Positions 35,256 to 48,500 are shown, counted from the stretch's first letter. The stretch is DNA of 64,000 bases from Hyphodiscus hymeniophilus (GCA_016508695.1 VNKQ01000013.1:1364001-1428000); one strand, 5' to 3'. Notes: generated by a model from the sequence alone, not told the origin. Translations and numbers: made by a program.

Positions 35256-36300
35256 AATGGCGTCGTAAAGATCAGAGATGCCTCCGACAAACGAAAATCT
35301 GAAAAGCTCAGGGAAGTGACTCGTTTGATTCAATCCAGCTGGTGGTGTAAATTCCCGTAACCCCAACGGCAGCAGCTGTTCAAAGAAAGATCGGGTGTGA
35401 AGAGACTTCTGGTTACGGAAACATTCAATAGATTGTCAAGAATGATATCAGCCAACGAAATGACAAAGAAGTCCATTTAAAAGTTGACCTGGAAGGTTGA
35501 AATGAGATCTCCGTCCGCGGTTTGGCGCTAATACGAGTAAGGATTCGCTAGTCCTTTTTCAAAGGGGCAAACGGGGATGCGACAAGGACCTATCATGGTG
35601 TATTCTGCTTCATTTACCAGAGATATCTCTAATCATTTGGATATTTCCACAAGAGCCGTCAGTTGACGATGGTATGTTATGGCTCTTATTGAGGATCTAT
35701 TGACTTCCCATTTGTACAGTACCTGTACAGTACCTACAGTAAGTGCGGGGTACTGTAATAATAAATGATGCGGGGTAATACATATGTGCTTCTAATTCTA
35801 ATTGTCTTCGTTTGTCTTCGTGATTTTCATTGAGCAGGAGCTTAGATAGTTTCTCCAAGGATATGTAGATTCAACAAAAGGATTGTCACAGCTCTGCGGT
35901 TTAAGATCATGCTACCGATGGATAGGCAAATAGCTTGAAAGTTCTTTGTATTACCAACACCTTATTTTGTTCTCTGGGGGAGATATCTGGAACATCTAGG
36001 CCTCAGATTGCAGACTCATGCATCAGTCAGCCACAGCGAAGTCCATATCAAATCGACAAAATCTCAATTCCGATCCCTAATATCATAGCGTCAAATAAAA
36101 ACCTTCATCTCCAACAAGATGCGGAAAGTTTGCCATGGACTAGCATCAGCAAACCTTCGCGTGCACCGCAGCACAAAATTAACAGGAAAATCAAAATGAG
36201 ATGCTTCTAGTCCCAGCTGCGAAAGAACCTCCAAGCCCGCGAGGGGAGGAACACAAATTCAATCAAGTTTTGATGACCATGTCCAACAGGGTACCTTCAA
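35256..36300. other. Intergenic with a short GTAC-rich repeat
   Basis: This 1 kb lies between two minus-strand genes. Around 35717-35757 the phrase gtacagtacct recurs with small changes. No coding frame was supported. The region next to 35255 should contain the DUF6604 promoter. Confidence 0.45.
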
Positions 36301-37111
36301 TCAAGGGGACAAGATCAAAGCATCTGAAGCAGAAGATCCACCGCGGCGGTCAGATACCTCCTCAACGACATGATACTTCTTCATTCGCTCCTTGGTGAAC
36401 TTGCCGCCTTTGGTGGTCTTCGGTTCCCCACTTGTCTTTAGGATGTCAACCAGCATCTCTCTCGGGACCTCATCGCCGAGCTCCAATTTACCCAACTGAG
36501 CGACGCACAGGTCAACGATCAAGCGACGCAAACAGCTGCTGGGCATAGTCTTCTCACAAATGAGAGCAAACAGACCCGTGGGCAACTCTCCGGCCTTGGT
36601 GATGGCTTCGTAGAGTGCGTCAATGGCTTGGTTTTGCAGCTTGGGAATGTATTTCTCGTCGGCGAAAATCCACAGGTTTACAAGCTCGTTGACGGGAGGC
36701 AGAAAGCCCTCTTCGTCCTCGACAAGCTGAGTGTAAACCCAGTTGATGAACATGCTGAATGACTCGACAGAGATTGAAAAGGCTTGAATCGACTGGGTAG
36801 ACTCTTCAAGGAATCGGCCAGTGAAGGCCTTCTGATAACAAGTCGATTGATGCATAATGAAAGCTTTATGGACGCTGAATGTCTGCTCATTACCTTTGTC
36901 GTCGATACAGTCGATGATGACCATTTCGCACCAGTTTCTAAGGTGAAGTCAATCCCTGAGACTCCTCATCAGACCGGATTGAAGACACTGACTTGCTGCT
37001 AGGGGCAGGAAAGCTCTTCTTCTTGGAAGAATTTTCAGGCGAACTAGGAGGGGTGACTTGAGCCGCAAAGTGCCTAGTCTTGCGAAGTCTTCGGCTTCTG
37101 GTAGACATCAT
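36301..37111 (-). CDS. BTB/POZ domain protein
   Basis: Two exons (36993-37111 and 36301-36937) give 251 residues. The intron uses GTCAGT and a CTTAG acceptor; this join moves the start from the internal Met at 36924 to ATG 37111. The N-terminal 40 residues are basic and Ser/Pro-rich (MMSTRSRRLRKTRHFAAQ). The BTB fold follows: a strand with MVIIDC, then TFSVHKAFIMHQSTCYQKAF (the conserved xVHKxxL helix), then FINWVYTQL and VNLWIFADEKYIPKLQNQAI. Fungal BTB proteins of this size, without Kelch or MATH partners, may act as dimerising adaptors, for example for Cul3 ligases; this is inferred from the family only. The C-terminus is Lys-rich. No neighbour suggests a pathway. Confidence 0.85.
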
Positions 37112-37732
37112 CCTGATGGTAATATCCTGTCAAGCGTTTGAAGGTTGCGAAGCGTAGTGCTATATTTGCTGTAGCAAAACTGAGCAACCGATTCTTCGAA
37201 CAGAGTGGGAAAGTGAAGACTCACCAGCACTAATCGCTACCGAGACGCTGTAAGTTTAACGTTCGAAGACTTCACGTTTGACTTAGGTGACTTTTTGAAG
37301 CTGAAGTTCGATCAGTTTTGTAACGAAATCCGAATATTGATTTCGTTCCGCTTTGCGAACGAATATTAGTATGCTTGCAAAATATTGTAAGGTTATATCA
37401 TGGTAGAATTAGTGAACTGACCAGGAGTGTGTGTTTGAGGAAAGGTAGTACCTGCGTTCTTTGCGGGATAGAAACAAAAGTCTTTTGGGTGCAATAGCAA
37501 GATTGGTAGCGAAATCAAAATTGACGAGACTGTTGTGTGGTTGGAGAAGGAGAAGGGGGAGAAGAAGTGGAGAGGCTCGGCACGGGACAGAGATGAGAGC
37601 CAAGGTCGGCTTTCAGCGAGATGAACGAATCACTTGGAGTGAATGGATATGGGGACATCGTGACTAAAAGCCTCCACTAGAAATTGTACAGTACATCATA
37701 AAATACAATATCGTACCATGACTTCATGCTCA
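37112..37732. other. Intergenic, no gene seen
   Basis: This 0.6 kb lies between the BTB gene start and the stop of the ATPase gene. It is AT-rich near 37260-37400 with scattered gttcgaa/ttcgaac words. There is no coding support. Confidence 0.5.
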
Positions 37733-39568
37733 TCAATCATCAACATCTTCCTCGGCCTTCTCCTCCAAGACGACCTCAGTGACCTTTTCTCCCCTCCTCT
37801 CCCCATCCTTCAACAAGAACTTGTACTTCCCACCAAGGACCAAATCTTTCGCAACAATCTCCCTTGTCCGTCCCAAACTCTCAATATCATTGATACGCTG
37901 TAATGTCTTCTCTAGATGCTCGTCAAATCCTTCCTCTCCGCAAATTTCCCTGAATGCCCTCTGCATCGGTACAGAATCTGCTCGGACAAAGGCATCGCTC
38001 GTTATGGTAAAGAGATTGATATGGTCGTACGACTTGATGAAGTCGGCGCGGGTCATAATTTGTCGGGCTTTATGGAGGGGTATTTGGGGAATGTTATGGG
38101 AGCCGTCTTCGAGGGACTGGCTTGGGAGATTCTTTTCGAGGGCTACGAGAGCTTGTGCCAGAACCATGGCTGCTGACTTCATGAGGTTTTAGCTTTGTTA
38201 TGAGTAGAGAACAGCGGAGAATCTTACAGCGTACTTTTGTTGATCCATTACGTCGTCATCCATTTCCATCCCCAGGATCCAGCATTGATTCAAAAACCAT
38301 CGTCGCTCAACATCCATGATCGCATCACATGTTTTGAGCATGTCTGTTGACTTTGCAACCCGGTTTAAAAATATGAGACGCCCACCGACCCGATCATAGA
38401 CCTCGGCAAGAATCTCTGAGCTGGGCTCTTCTTTGAAGTATTTCGCTCGGTACTTGGCAAGTGCGGACATTGCTGGGCTCTTGGGTAGATCAGTGATGGA
38501 CGTAACTTCCATCCGAGTGGCGAGTTGCTTCAAACGTTCGTAGACCCAGTAATCGTCACTATTCAAGACTACGGTGACCAGATTGCTCGCAGCCCATTGT
38601 TCAGCTCGTTGCTGTACCAGCTCGAGCAAATCTCTTCCATCTTCATCGTCTCGGAGCAAGTGGACAGCATTGATGATCAGCACCAGCGGTCGACCAACGT
38701 CTTTCCTCCGTTTCAGCGCGACTTTCTCCAGCTTGTTGAAGGCCCGCTCGATATCTAGTAACGCAGTGGTATCTCGCGGTCCCCTTTCTGAGAAGTAACT
38801 CCCGATATAATCCTCGTGGAACTCGAAATTCAGAGACTTTCCTAGTCTCACTCTGAAGATCTCCAAATCTGCATGTGCTTCAAACATACTAACTCCCTCC
38901 CCATTAACCTTCTGCATGGCTTCGAGTAACATACTCGATTTTCCTGTTCCCTTTTCCCCAATGAGCAAATGATAGTGTCCTCGGTCTTGACCGCTTACGA
39001 TGCGATCAATCTTTGCTTGTTCTTCTCGCACAATCCAGTGATCGTCGTCTTTGGGATCTTTCCCAGAAGTTATCGTAGCTGGCATTTGTTTTCCGAGTGC
39101 AGCAAGTTCGAGAACCGGATCTCCGGGCTCAAAAGCACGCTCCATTTTGTAGACAACGAGCCATTTGTAGAACTTATGATAAAGGTAACCGCCAAGGCCG
39201 AAGCCTGTTCCGAGCACTACAATAGATGCGAAAGCTGTCGCTGCTGCTTCGACCATTCTTGAGCGGAGGGAAGACGAATCTTTCTGACCTGAGTCTTTGT
39301 CCGACTTTGACTCACCCGTTGTTGAGTGTGGTGATCCTTTTTCTGCTGTTAGAAATTGTCAGCCATAACCTAGGAGATTTCTTGATTCGAGTTGTTGTAA
39401 ATGGAATGTCACGATATTTGCACGTGAATCCTCAGACAGTATCATTTGGCGCAGCGATTGCATGAACTTCTTCAAAGGCAGCTCTGCACACGCAGACTCC
39501 ATTTCAATAATGACTCTTTCATAAGACGGAACTCTCCGCTTGGGTCTATTACTAACAGGACCGCGCAT
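37733..39568 (-). CDS. AAA-type (Orc1-like/ATPase_2) P-loop protein with a membrane segment
   Basis: Three exons (39424-39568, 38228-39345, 37733-38176) give 568 residues. The first intron (78 bp) removes an in-frame TGA. The N-terminal 85 residues are basic then Ser-rich, and one membrane span follows (FASIVVLGTGFGLGGYLY). The Walker A motif is HYHLLIGEKGTGKSS. At the Walker B position the sequence is PLVLIINAVHLL, with Asn where Asp is usual, so ATP hydrolysis may be weak or use the following acidic cluster (RDDEDGRD). Sensor-like helices with SNLVTVVLNSDDYWVYERL and SITDLPKSPA follow, then a winged-helix-like C-terminal part. The fold class is AAA. The basic N-terminus plus one span would suit an inner mitochondrial or ER membrane, but this is inferred. 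A cellular role is not known to me. Confidence 0.8.
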
Positions 39569-41468
39569 ATTTCGTTGTGTGTGAATTTAACACGCGACTC
39601 CAGAGCTCGAGAATTCAACCAAAATTCTAGAAAAAGCAACGAAAAAGGAAATAATTGTAATTGATAGCAGCTGGCTGCATGGAACGCATAATGAAAGAGC
39701 AGAACTTACACGATGCATTCCGACTTCCGTCCTCCGTGACCTGACTGGTAACTATGCCTCTCGTTCCTATAAAAGGGTATCTCCATACGGGGCATTGGCG
39801 CGTCGAAATGACGCGCGAGCGCCGTATTGCTGCATGCATTTGTACTTGTACATGGCCGGGCTGCAGTACCCGCCTCATTCTCTCCGATTCAAAGGAGAGT
39901 CGCCGATGTTTGCAGCGCCGACAATTAGAGTGAATGTCTGGTAAGATGTCATGGCCCAGTATTGTATTTTCAGTGTTCTGTCATCACCAGCGGAAGGATT
40001 GGCGCAGCTTGGCGGGAAAGACCCGAGGTTTCATGGGAGCAGATGCCTCTCCAACAGTCTTCAAAGAAGTCGTTTCTTTTCTTTGGCCAAGATGGACTGG
40101 TACAAATTACAATCCTGTAAATGATACGTAGAAAATGAGGGCCAGTCTTCGTTTCTCATGAATGGGCGATCATGGATTGGATGCTGCGTGCATGGGCTTG
40201 TTCTGGTTGGCTAGACAGGTGGACAAAAAGAGCGGGAAGGACCAAACAGGCCGCCAAAGAAGACTTCTCTGCCACCTCACTGAGATCTCCTCCCTTCTCC
40301 TGTACATCCACAAACATCTGCACCTCCACAATCCAACCTTGTCAGCCTCTCCTGAATTCCAGTATACAACATATACGCCCACAGTTGGAGTCCCGACGGG
40401 CGACTGCAGTAGTCGAATATTGGAGTCGTTACTCCTTTCCTCGTTGCAAAAGCAAACCGGCTTGGGTACAGTGGATACATCACAACCATAATCTTCTCCT
40501 GCCAATGTTCTTCAGCACCCACTCGTCTGGAGTTTCGTCTTCTCTCTCCCACTCTCGAACTGTCACATACAGGCTTAGACTAGATCGAACTCAAAATGCG
40601 TTTGACAATGCCCCCATATCTGGGTGATTCCTTCCAATTTCCACGCTCCTTACACCTAGCAAGATCGAGAGTTCCAAGCATAATACCTCCCTAAATTAGT
40701 CATATATTGAATACTGTAGCAGAGTTGCTGAAAGGACCACTCTCAACACTGGCTCTGTTCCTCTGATCCGGCTCTACGGGAAGGAACAGACACCCGTTCT
40801 CCCGTCAACCGTCAACCGTCCGAGATCAAGAAATCTCATATATTCTCTCTTATATACTGATCGGTGCTTCCCTGAGCATGTAAGACTGTGGTGCGCTCTG
40901 ACCGAGGGGGAAAATTACTTTCGTTACAGCACTGCTGAAGTGGCATGACGACAATCCGCAGACTATTCAAGGCAAATCTCATGGTTGTCGCAGGCAGCGA
41001 TTGATTTAGGGAGCCTCTGCATATGTTGTATCCCGAAAACCGCTTTTGAAAGCTCTCAGTTGTCGCGCTTTCGTTTTTCAGTGTGATTGACAGTATTGTT
41101 GCCACTCTCCAATTGCATGCTCTTAAGTCACCTCCGAGAAAACGTCAAGCAGACCCTATTCTTTCAAAGACTTATGCCGCTAGTAATGGAACATTGAGAA
41201 ACATAGTTCAGTTCTTAAGTCAACCTATAGTTGAAGAAGCTGGCACATTTATAATCTCAATTGCAGGTTATTAAGATTACGGGCCAGCATTGTATATCAA
41301 GGTCGACTGGAGAGAGTTTGGACGGGTTCAAAAATTCGTTGCTGTTCGAAGACAACTCGAAGACAAAGTCACTTCTCTATTATCATTAATTTGTTATAAA
41401 AGCTGTCGTCATTACCATGTGGTGTAACTTTGTTGCCCGATGCATTTGTTTACAAGTCGTATCCCAAA
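39569..41468. other. Long intergenic region, no gene seen
   Basis: This 1.9 kb lies between divergent genes. Overlapping short frames on both strands at 40160-40630 have no domain, signal or consistent splice sites. Two promoters are expected, one at each end. Confidence 0.5.
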
Positions 41469-44400
41469 ATGTTGACCATCACTTCACCTTCGACAATTCC
41501 CTTTTCATTGAATTATCCGTCCTTTGTGGACTCATCTGACACTAACATCACCTATCAAAGCGTAACTCTGCTTGACAGTGAGCATCACCAGCTCAGTATT
41601 GACAACACCAGCACGAGGAGCTATTCCGACGGTCTACCGTGGATCCTTCATTGTATTCTCAAGTGTCAATTGGAATGCGAGTTACCCCTCCACATCATGT
41701 TCGCGTTCAATTCAGGTAATTTGAATCAGGCTCAAACCGCAGTAGTATTTGGAGGCTAACTCCATTACAATAGGGCAAAGACTGCCGACCTTAAGACAAG
41801 TTCACGAGTGGTGGAGAAACGGTGAACAAGGGAAGCTCATTATCAGATTCCTGTCATCTCTAGAAAAGATCACACCATCCATGGATGATACTATCATCCA
41901 AGACCTCCAAGATCCAGCTTGTGGTCCAAAGGAGGCCATTAATTCAGATCATCATCCCATGGACAGATTCATGGATCTGGGAAACGAGGCTTTACTTAAC
42001 TTCAACTTCTTGAAATTGGAGGAAGACTCGCCCCATGGCGATGGTTTGCCAATGTCATTCATCCAAGAATGGTGTCTCAATCAAGCGTTCACCGAAGATT
42101 ACGAAAACGCGAACTTTGACATGGCGCTCTCCGCTTTGGATTATATCAGGAATCTTGAAATCACCAGACGGGACGCGCTGCGTGAGGCTGCCCAAAGATT
42201 GGATATTACGGAAGAGACCTGGAGAGACGTTCTCGCCACAGATCCGGATGCGAAGCGATGGGTCGAAAATATGCAGACCATGGAAGCTGACATTGCAACC
42301 TATTACGCCAATATTTATGTGAACCTCCGAATTTGGGCAAGCTCCGACTCTTCCCGCTCGTGATTGTGTTCCTTGACTGACCTCGAGACAGACCATGATC
42401 GCTGAAATGAAATCCGCAAGAGTTTACAAGCCGAACATCCTAGCCATGCTCAACACACTCTTTCCGCCATCTGTAAAAGAGCTGCCAAACGACAAATTCC
42501 ACAAAAGCGTTTTGCACAAACATCGAGCCCACCTCTACAGATGTATTTTGGATCGAGAGAAGGATGGTCCTTCGGCCCTCGATCATTTCGTGGAAATTCT
42601 TCTGAAGCCGGGCACAAAGTATAGCTGGCCGGAAACACGGTACAATCTTGAGCAATACTTCGAGCGAGCTCTGAATATGATTGTGGCCTCAAGAGCTATA
42701 CACAGCATCAACTTTTTTCGGGATTCTGCAAACAAATATGTATCATCGGCACCGTCATTGAGCGAGCGGTCTGGTCCTGGAAAGAGTGGTAATACCCCCA
42801 AGAGCAATCGATACGGCCGCAGGAGTCAAGGATCAGCGTGCTCCATCTCACCAAAATCGACTTTTGATGGCAGGAGATCAAGACAGAGAGTCTTCAACGA
42901 GCGCAAGGGCAGTACACTGGAAGATGCTCAATTTTTTCTTAATTCACCCGATTCGCCCTGGGTCTCTCAAGAATCATTCCGTACCTACATAAGCTCGACA
43001 CAATCTCCTCATGGACGCAAGCCTTCCAGATCGGTTAGATCTAAGGGATCTACAACTTCGTTAAGGAGTCTTATCCGAGCCGAATTACGAACAGAAAGCC
43101 CTCTTCTCGTGCCCAATTCCGAGGCTGCACAACACGAAAGCTTTACCAGACCTATCGCGCCATTTGCAGATAAGCGCCAGGAAGTCATCAATCGCAGAGA
43201 AGCCATCTCAAATCGATCCTCTCTTGATTCCAGCCGTACTCCTTCAGGTTCTCCGAAGATGTCATCCCTTGAGCTGAGCCGACCATCCTCACGTACCCCT
43301 GAGATGGGAGTCATCAACCTTAGAGAAGCCATCTCAAACCGGTCCTCTTCTGATTCCAGCCGTAGTCCTTCGGGTTCTCCGAAGTTGTCATCCCTTGAGT
43401 TCAACCGTACCCCTGAGATGGGGAACCGCTATAACCCTCGACCAGCACCCAGGAGTCGCAAGTCATCTGCTTTATCCAGGCCTCCTCTGATTAATGACAA
43501 CTTCGAGTTCCTGAAAAGTCCGTATGAGCCGCCATCAGCTCGCCCACCTGCTACCACCCCTTCCATGAGAGCTTTGAAGAAGGTATCAAGTATTGGCAAT
43601 TTGTTCGTTCGTAAGAAGGCCTCTGCTTTATCCATATCTACCGTGCATAGTAGTACTAACGACGACAACGAGAATGCACTTGGTATCGAAATGGGACCTC
43701 TGTCTGTTTTAGCTGCTGGATCAACAGAGACATTTCCGAGCCTCTCCCAAAAGACGGCGAGGAAGCAGAGAAGCTTTGGTGCGCTTGAACGACCTATCCC
43801 GCGAACGATGATGCCTTCATTCGATCCTCGGCTTGCGTCTGGAGTCCCTCATTCAGCACCCCTACAATCTACAGAAGCATTCCCAAGATTCTCGCAAGAC
43901 TCGCAAATCAGACCGCAAGCTCTGAGAAAGATGGCTAGTCACAGCATTCTGGAAGGATCTGCGTCCAGAACTACATTTTACAACCAAAGCTCAGCAAGCG
44001 TCACCGAGCTGTTACTTGAAGAATTAGTAGAAGACAACGAGAAGCTCAAGCGCACGCTCAAGCCAAAATCCAGCTTGCCAGCCCTGCATTCAAGACGATT
44101 TTACGAGAAGACAGACAACGGAGAGATTGGCCACTCCTTCTTGGGCACGGCAGACGAATATGAACGCTATCTTCATGCGCCCGTTTCAGCTGTTAGGGAG
44201 GTAGCTAAGAAGGAGATCCGCAAAGCCAAGTCTCTCGCATCACTCAGATCGGTGGCTACGAATGATTCGGAAAGAACGATTCGACCTCGCAAATCATCAT
44301 CACTCTTCCGCGGCGAGCCTGACGAGGAAGACCAAATTCGAGGAACGACAATCAGCGAGCCGTTTGCCGTGCATGTGCGGAACAGTTCAGCCCTACTTAA

Positions 44401-44767
44401 TGCGGAGAGTCGCTCGAAGGAATATACACGCAAATGGCTCATCGAGAAAGCGCGTGCAGAACGATATAATCTCAATCCGCCTAAGGGAGATCCAGTTAAC
44501 TATGAGGTCCTAGCAGAGAAGCCAGCAGAGAAGAAGGCGCCAAGTATGTTAATGAAGATACTGGGTAGGCAAGAGTTGGTGGAGGTAGAGAAGGAGGTTG
44601 AGATGCCGAGAGCTACGCCGAAACCTCTTGTCCGGCCTGAGAGACAGCGATGGAACTCCATCTTCCCGCGACGTGCACCACCGAGACCGAAGAAGGAGGA
44701 GCTTAAGAAGCATACTTCGATTGCTTTAAGAAAGTACACAGGTCATTCTATAGAGCTGAGCCGCTAG
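41469..44767 (+). CDS. Large disordered protein with a helical N-terminal domain (unknown)
   Basis: I do not recognise this family. Three exons (41469-41715, 41774-42318, 42392-44767) join in phase and give 1055 residues. The 73 bp second intron uses the GTGAAC donor in the NIY codon run and runs to ACAG. Residues 80-380 are ordered-looking and helical (LPTLRQVHEWWRNGEQGK, AALREAAQ-type helices, YNLEQYFERALNMIVASRAI). From there to the end the protein is Ser/Arg/Pro-rich and probably unfolded, with many SP and RxxS sites that kinases or 14-3-3 proteins could use. A 42-residue unit (INRREAISNRSSLDSSRTPS) is duplicated. There is no membrane span or nuclear signal beyond basic patches. The start is ATG 41469; the open frame upstream of it has no ATG. 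The 3' end faces the hAT insertion 466 bp away. Confidence 0.8.
43184..43423 (+). repeat. 126-bp coding tandem duplication
   Basis: Two adjacent copies start at 43184 and 43310. The second lacks four codons near its end. Each encodes VIN(R/L)REAISNRSS.DSSR.P and a following SGSPK.SSLE block, so the duplication extends a Ser/Arg-rich disordered stretch. Confidence 0.9.
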
Positions 44768-45224
44768 CGGATGTGAAGTTGGAATATGGATTGCTGAGTT
44801 GTTTCAAATTGTTTGTTTAATAAGCTGGTTGATCTGGAGTTCAGGGCGGATACGAAGAGCAATGATACCCAAAGCAGGCGTATATCGAGGGCGCTCAAAG
44901 GGCGTACTTGAAAAGATTATCAGCAATGCTCGATTGAGTGCTCTCTTAGCGGAAGGTATTGCTTGTAGGTTAAGACTAAACAATGTAGAGATATGAAAAG
45001 GTACTTACTAGACATGACTTTGATCTATTACTTTAGATACTGATAGGTGTTTTCTCAACTTGTATATGTAAAAATACCATAAACTAAATCAATGAAGATG
45101 AACTAGTTTTTCAAAAGAGACAGAGTTAAAGTTTAATTTAATTGTTTGCTAACTCAGCTCCCAAATCCATCTTTTCAGGCACCTTGTAAGTACTCGTCAT
45201 TACTTATCGAAATGTTTTACTTTT
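44768..45224. other. 3' flank of the disordered-protein gene, left flank of the hAT element
   Basis: This is 0.46 kb of unexceptional base composition that should contain the 3' end of the upstream gene. The target duplication of the transposon starts at 45225. Confidence 0.5.
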
Positions 45225-45232
45225 TCTGTACG
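45225..45232. repeat. Target-site duplication, left copy (TCTGTACG)
   Basis: The eight bases TCTGTACG directly precede the left terminal repeat and recur exactly at 48934-48941, directly behind the right one. Eight bases is the length made by hAT transposases. Confidence 0.93.
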
Positions 45233-45242
45233 CAGTGTGGCA
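45233..45242 (+). repeat. hAT left terminal inverted repeat
   Basis: CAGTGTGGCA fits the CAG-N-G start common to hAT ends. It pairs with 48924-48933 read on the other strand with one mismatch at the outermost base. Confidence 0.92.
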
Positions 45243-48200
45243 TTTGATTTGATTTGATTTGATTATAAGCTTATAATCAAATCAAATTAACGTACCAAAA
45301 TCTATAATTAAATTAAATCAATTATAATTGATTTAATTTGATTATATAATTGATTATTTTACGTAAGATAATCACGTGATTTGCGCTAAGCTATATTTGG
45401 CTTAGATTACTCGCTTATAAACCTTAATTTAATACCCTAGCTTTATAGACTAATAGATAAGCTTAGAGATAAGGCTAGTAACTACGTACCTTAAAGAATC
45501 GTAACCTAACAAATATAATCGCCACTTAATAAATATATAATATTTAATTAATAATTTAATATTAATTAATAATATTAGATTTCTAAGACTTAGAAATATA
45601 TTATTAATAATTATAAATGATTTATAAGTATATTTGAAATCAAAATAATTATTAGAAGCCTTTAGAATAATTAAATTTAATATATAACTCCTTGATTTTC
45701 CTTTAAAAAATAAAAATATCAAAATATCTCAAAGTATCTTACTTAACTCCTATCTTACTTAACTCTTTATTATTATACTTGATTATTATTTAACCCTATT
45801 TAAATATTTTATATATAAAGCTATTAATTATATCTTTTATACAATTTAAACGTATAAATATACTTCAAAATAACGAAAATTTTAAAATTATTCTTAAAAG
45901 CTAACTTAATATCTTTAAAAGGGGCTACTTTATAAAGACGTTAGACCCCCCCTAAGAAGACAAAACATAGCCTAGAACTATTACTATAAGTTGTACTTAT
46001 AAGAATTGCTAGTAAGTTTTACTTATTTTTATAAAATAATAATTTAAAATAATTTATTAATTTTAATAATAAAAAATTTAAATTACAAAAAGTTAATTAC
46101 TCTATAAGTAATTACTTTACGCACTATAAACAAAAGCACCCGGGAGTCCCTTTATACTCTTTATAAGAGAACTTTATAAGTAAGTTTTTAAATTATTTTA
46201 ATATTATTAAATTTATTAAATAAATTAATTTACTAATTATTATTAGATTTAGAAAGTTCTCAAGATATATTTACTTAAGATCTATAAAGTAGTATATCTA
46301 ATTATTATAGTTCTCAAAGAAGCCAAAAACGACCTTATAAAGTATTTAATAATAAAGAATTTAAAAGTTAAAACTTTAGTTTTAAATTTTATATTATTAA
46401 ATAATTTATCGTTTCGAATAGTTTTAAGTAAATCCTATAAAGATTTGCTTAATTATCTTTACGAGTAAGTATTATATTATAAATTATATTATATATATTA
46501 ACTTTTATAAGGATATTCCTATTTTTAATAGAAATATATTAAAAATAGAACTCGAATCTTTATATCTTAATTCGATAAATAAGTTTATAAATAAACTTAA
46601 ATATTATAAAGATAATTAAAGTTCTTTTAGCCTTACTTTAGACGCTTAGACTACGTCTAATTAAGATGCTTATCTTGGTATTACTATATAAGTCTATTTA
46701 ATATTTATTATTTAATAATTAGGTTTAAATATTTATTAATTATTTTTAGTTATTTTATTAATAATAAATTTGAACTCGAATCAAATTTATTAGCTATAGA
46801 AGACCTAAGTAATAAGCACTTAGGGGCTTATATGTGTAAAGTTTTAATAAAGACTTTAAAGAGATTTAATATTAAATTTAATATTAAAAGGTTTTTATTT
46901 TTATTTTATTTTATTTTATTTTAAAACTTTATTAATATTTTACTAATATTTTTATAGTATTATAAGAGATAATACTTTTTCAAACGATACCTTAATATCT
47001 AACTTTATTTAAGCTTATAATATAAAAGGTATTAATTTTGAAAGAGATATAGCTTGTTATGCTTACGTTTTAAATATCGTTACTTAAGATATATTAAAAT
47101 TTATCATAAAGAACGAATGGGATTCTTTTTAAGATATAGAAGCTATAAGGGCTTTAAAAGCTAATATAGAAGAAAGTGAAATATTAGGTAAGTTATTATT
47201 ATAATATATTTTATAATTTATTTACTAATATTATTTAGAGTTTTCTATTTAGAAAAAACTCCGATTAATAATTATTACGTTTAAATACAACTAAGAGAAT
47301 AAGCGTGACTTATTAGCTCAAATTAAGGCGCTAAATATAATGGAATATACTCTTCCTCAACTTAGTAAGTAAATATAGTTTTATAATATTTATTTATTTA
47401 TTTATTTATTTTATATATTTTTTTAAATTTATATTTATATTAATTTATTTTTAAACTTATTTATAAATAGATAATACTACTCGATAGTCTTCGACTTATA
47501 ATATAATTAATAGCTTTATAAACCTTTATAAACCTATTAATATAGTTATAAGAACCTCGAGTAATAAAGCCTTTAAGAATTAAAGGTTATTAATTTCCGA
47601 ATCGGAAATTAATTATTTAAAAGATACTTTAAAGATTATTAAAGTATTTGTTAAAGCTACAAATAAGTTATAAGGAGAAATATACCCTATAATATACTAT
47701 ACTATTCCCTTAGTATATAAAATATATAATTCTTTAAATAAAATAAGAAAAGAATTAAAAGTAAGTTTTGTTTTAATTAAAATTTAACTTATTATATTTA
47801 TTAATAATATTATAAGACTAAAGAATATTTATTAATACTATTAATAAAGGCATTAATAAACTAAGAAAATATTATTTAAAGAATTCTTTTATAAGCTCTA
47901 AAAATAAGGCTTTATATATTAGTTTAATTCTAGACCCTAAAATTAAACTAGAAGGGTTTTCTAATTTAAGCTTTTTATCCGGCCAAATAAGCGATATTAA
48001 AACTCTATTAAAGTTAGAATATAATTTGTAAGTTTATATTCTTTTATTATATTTATATACTTATTATTATTTAGTAAAAAGCTTAATTATTTTAATCGTT
48101 TACTAAAACCTTTACTTAGTACTAAAAGGTTAAACTTATATAACGAAGATTCGGACGACAATCTTTATATAAGCGAATTAGAAGACGAATTACAAAACGA

Positions 48201-48305
48201 GTTAATTAATTACTTAAATAAAAGAAGGCAAAATAAATTAATAAGTAATTTAAAATTAATTTTATTAATATTAATAAACTAATTATATTTTAGACTAACC
48301 TATTA

Positions 48306-48500
48306 GACTATTAGAAACTAAACTAGGGTAACTTTCCTATCCTAGCTATTATTACTAAGTAGTATTTACAAATTCTAGCTACTAGTACTTCTAGTAAAAA
48401 GTTCTTTTCTTAAGAAGCTTTAAATATAACTAAATTAAGGAATAGACTTAATAAGTCTACCTTTAATATAATTATGTATTTAAAGAGTTAGAGTATAATA
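48306..48500 (+). pseudogene. hAT transposase C-terminal dimerisation domain remnant
   Basis: In one plus-strand frame the sequence reads GNFPILAIITK, then a stop, then YLQILATSTSSKKFFS, then a stop, then ALNITKLRNRLNKSTF. This is the hAT dimerisation motif (W-x-N-x-x-x-F/YP-x-L-A ... ATS-x-x-SE-R-x-FS). Stops lie at several positions where the family has Trp (TGG to TAG or TAA) or a codon one transition away, and conserved SER appears as SKK (GAA to AAA, AGG to AAG). All are the G-to-A or C-to-T changes that RIP produces. No function is expected. Confidence 0.9.

Noticed and set aside
45450..45722. 90-codon minus-strand frame in the AT-rich region
   Set aside because: It consists of Ile/Leu/Lys/Asn/Phe/Tyr only, as expected from AT-rich RIP-degraded transposon DNA.
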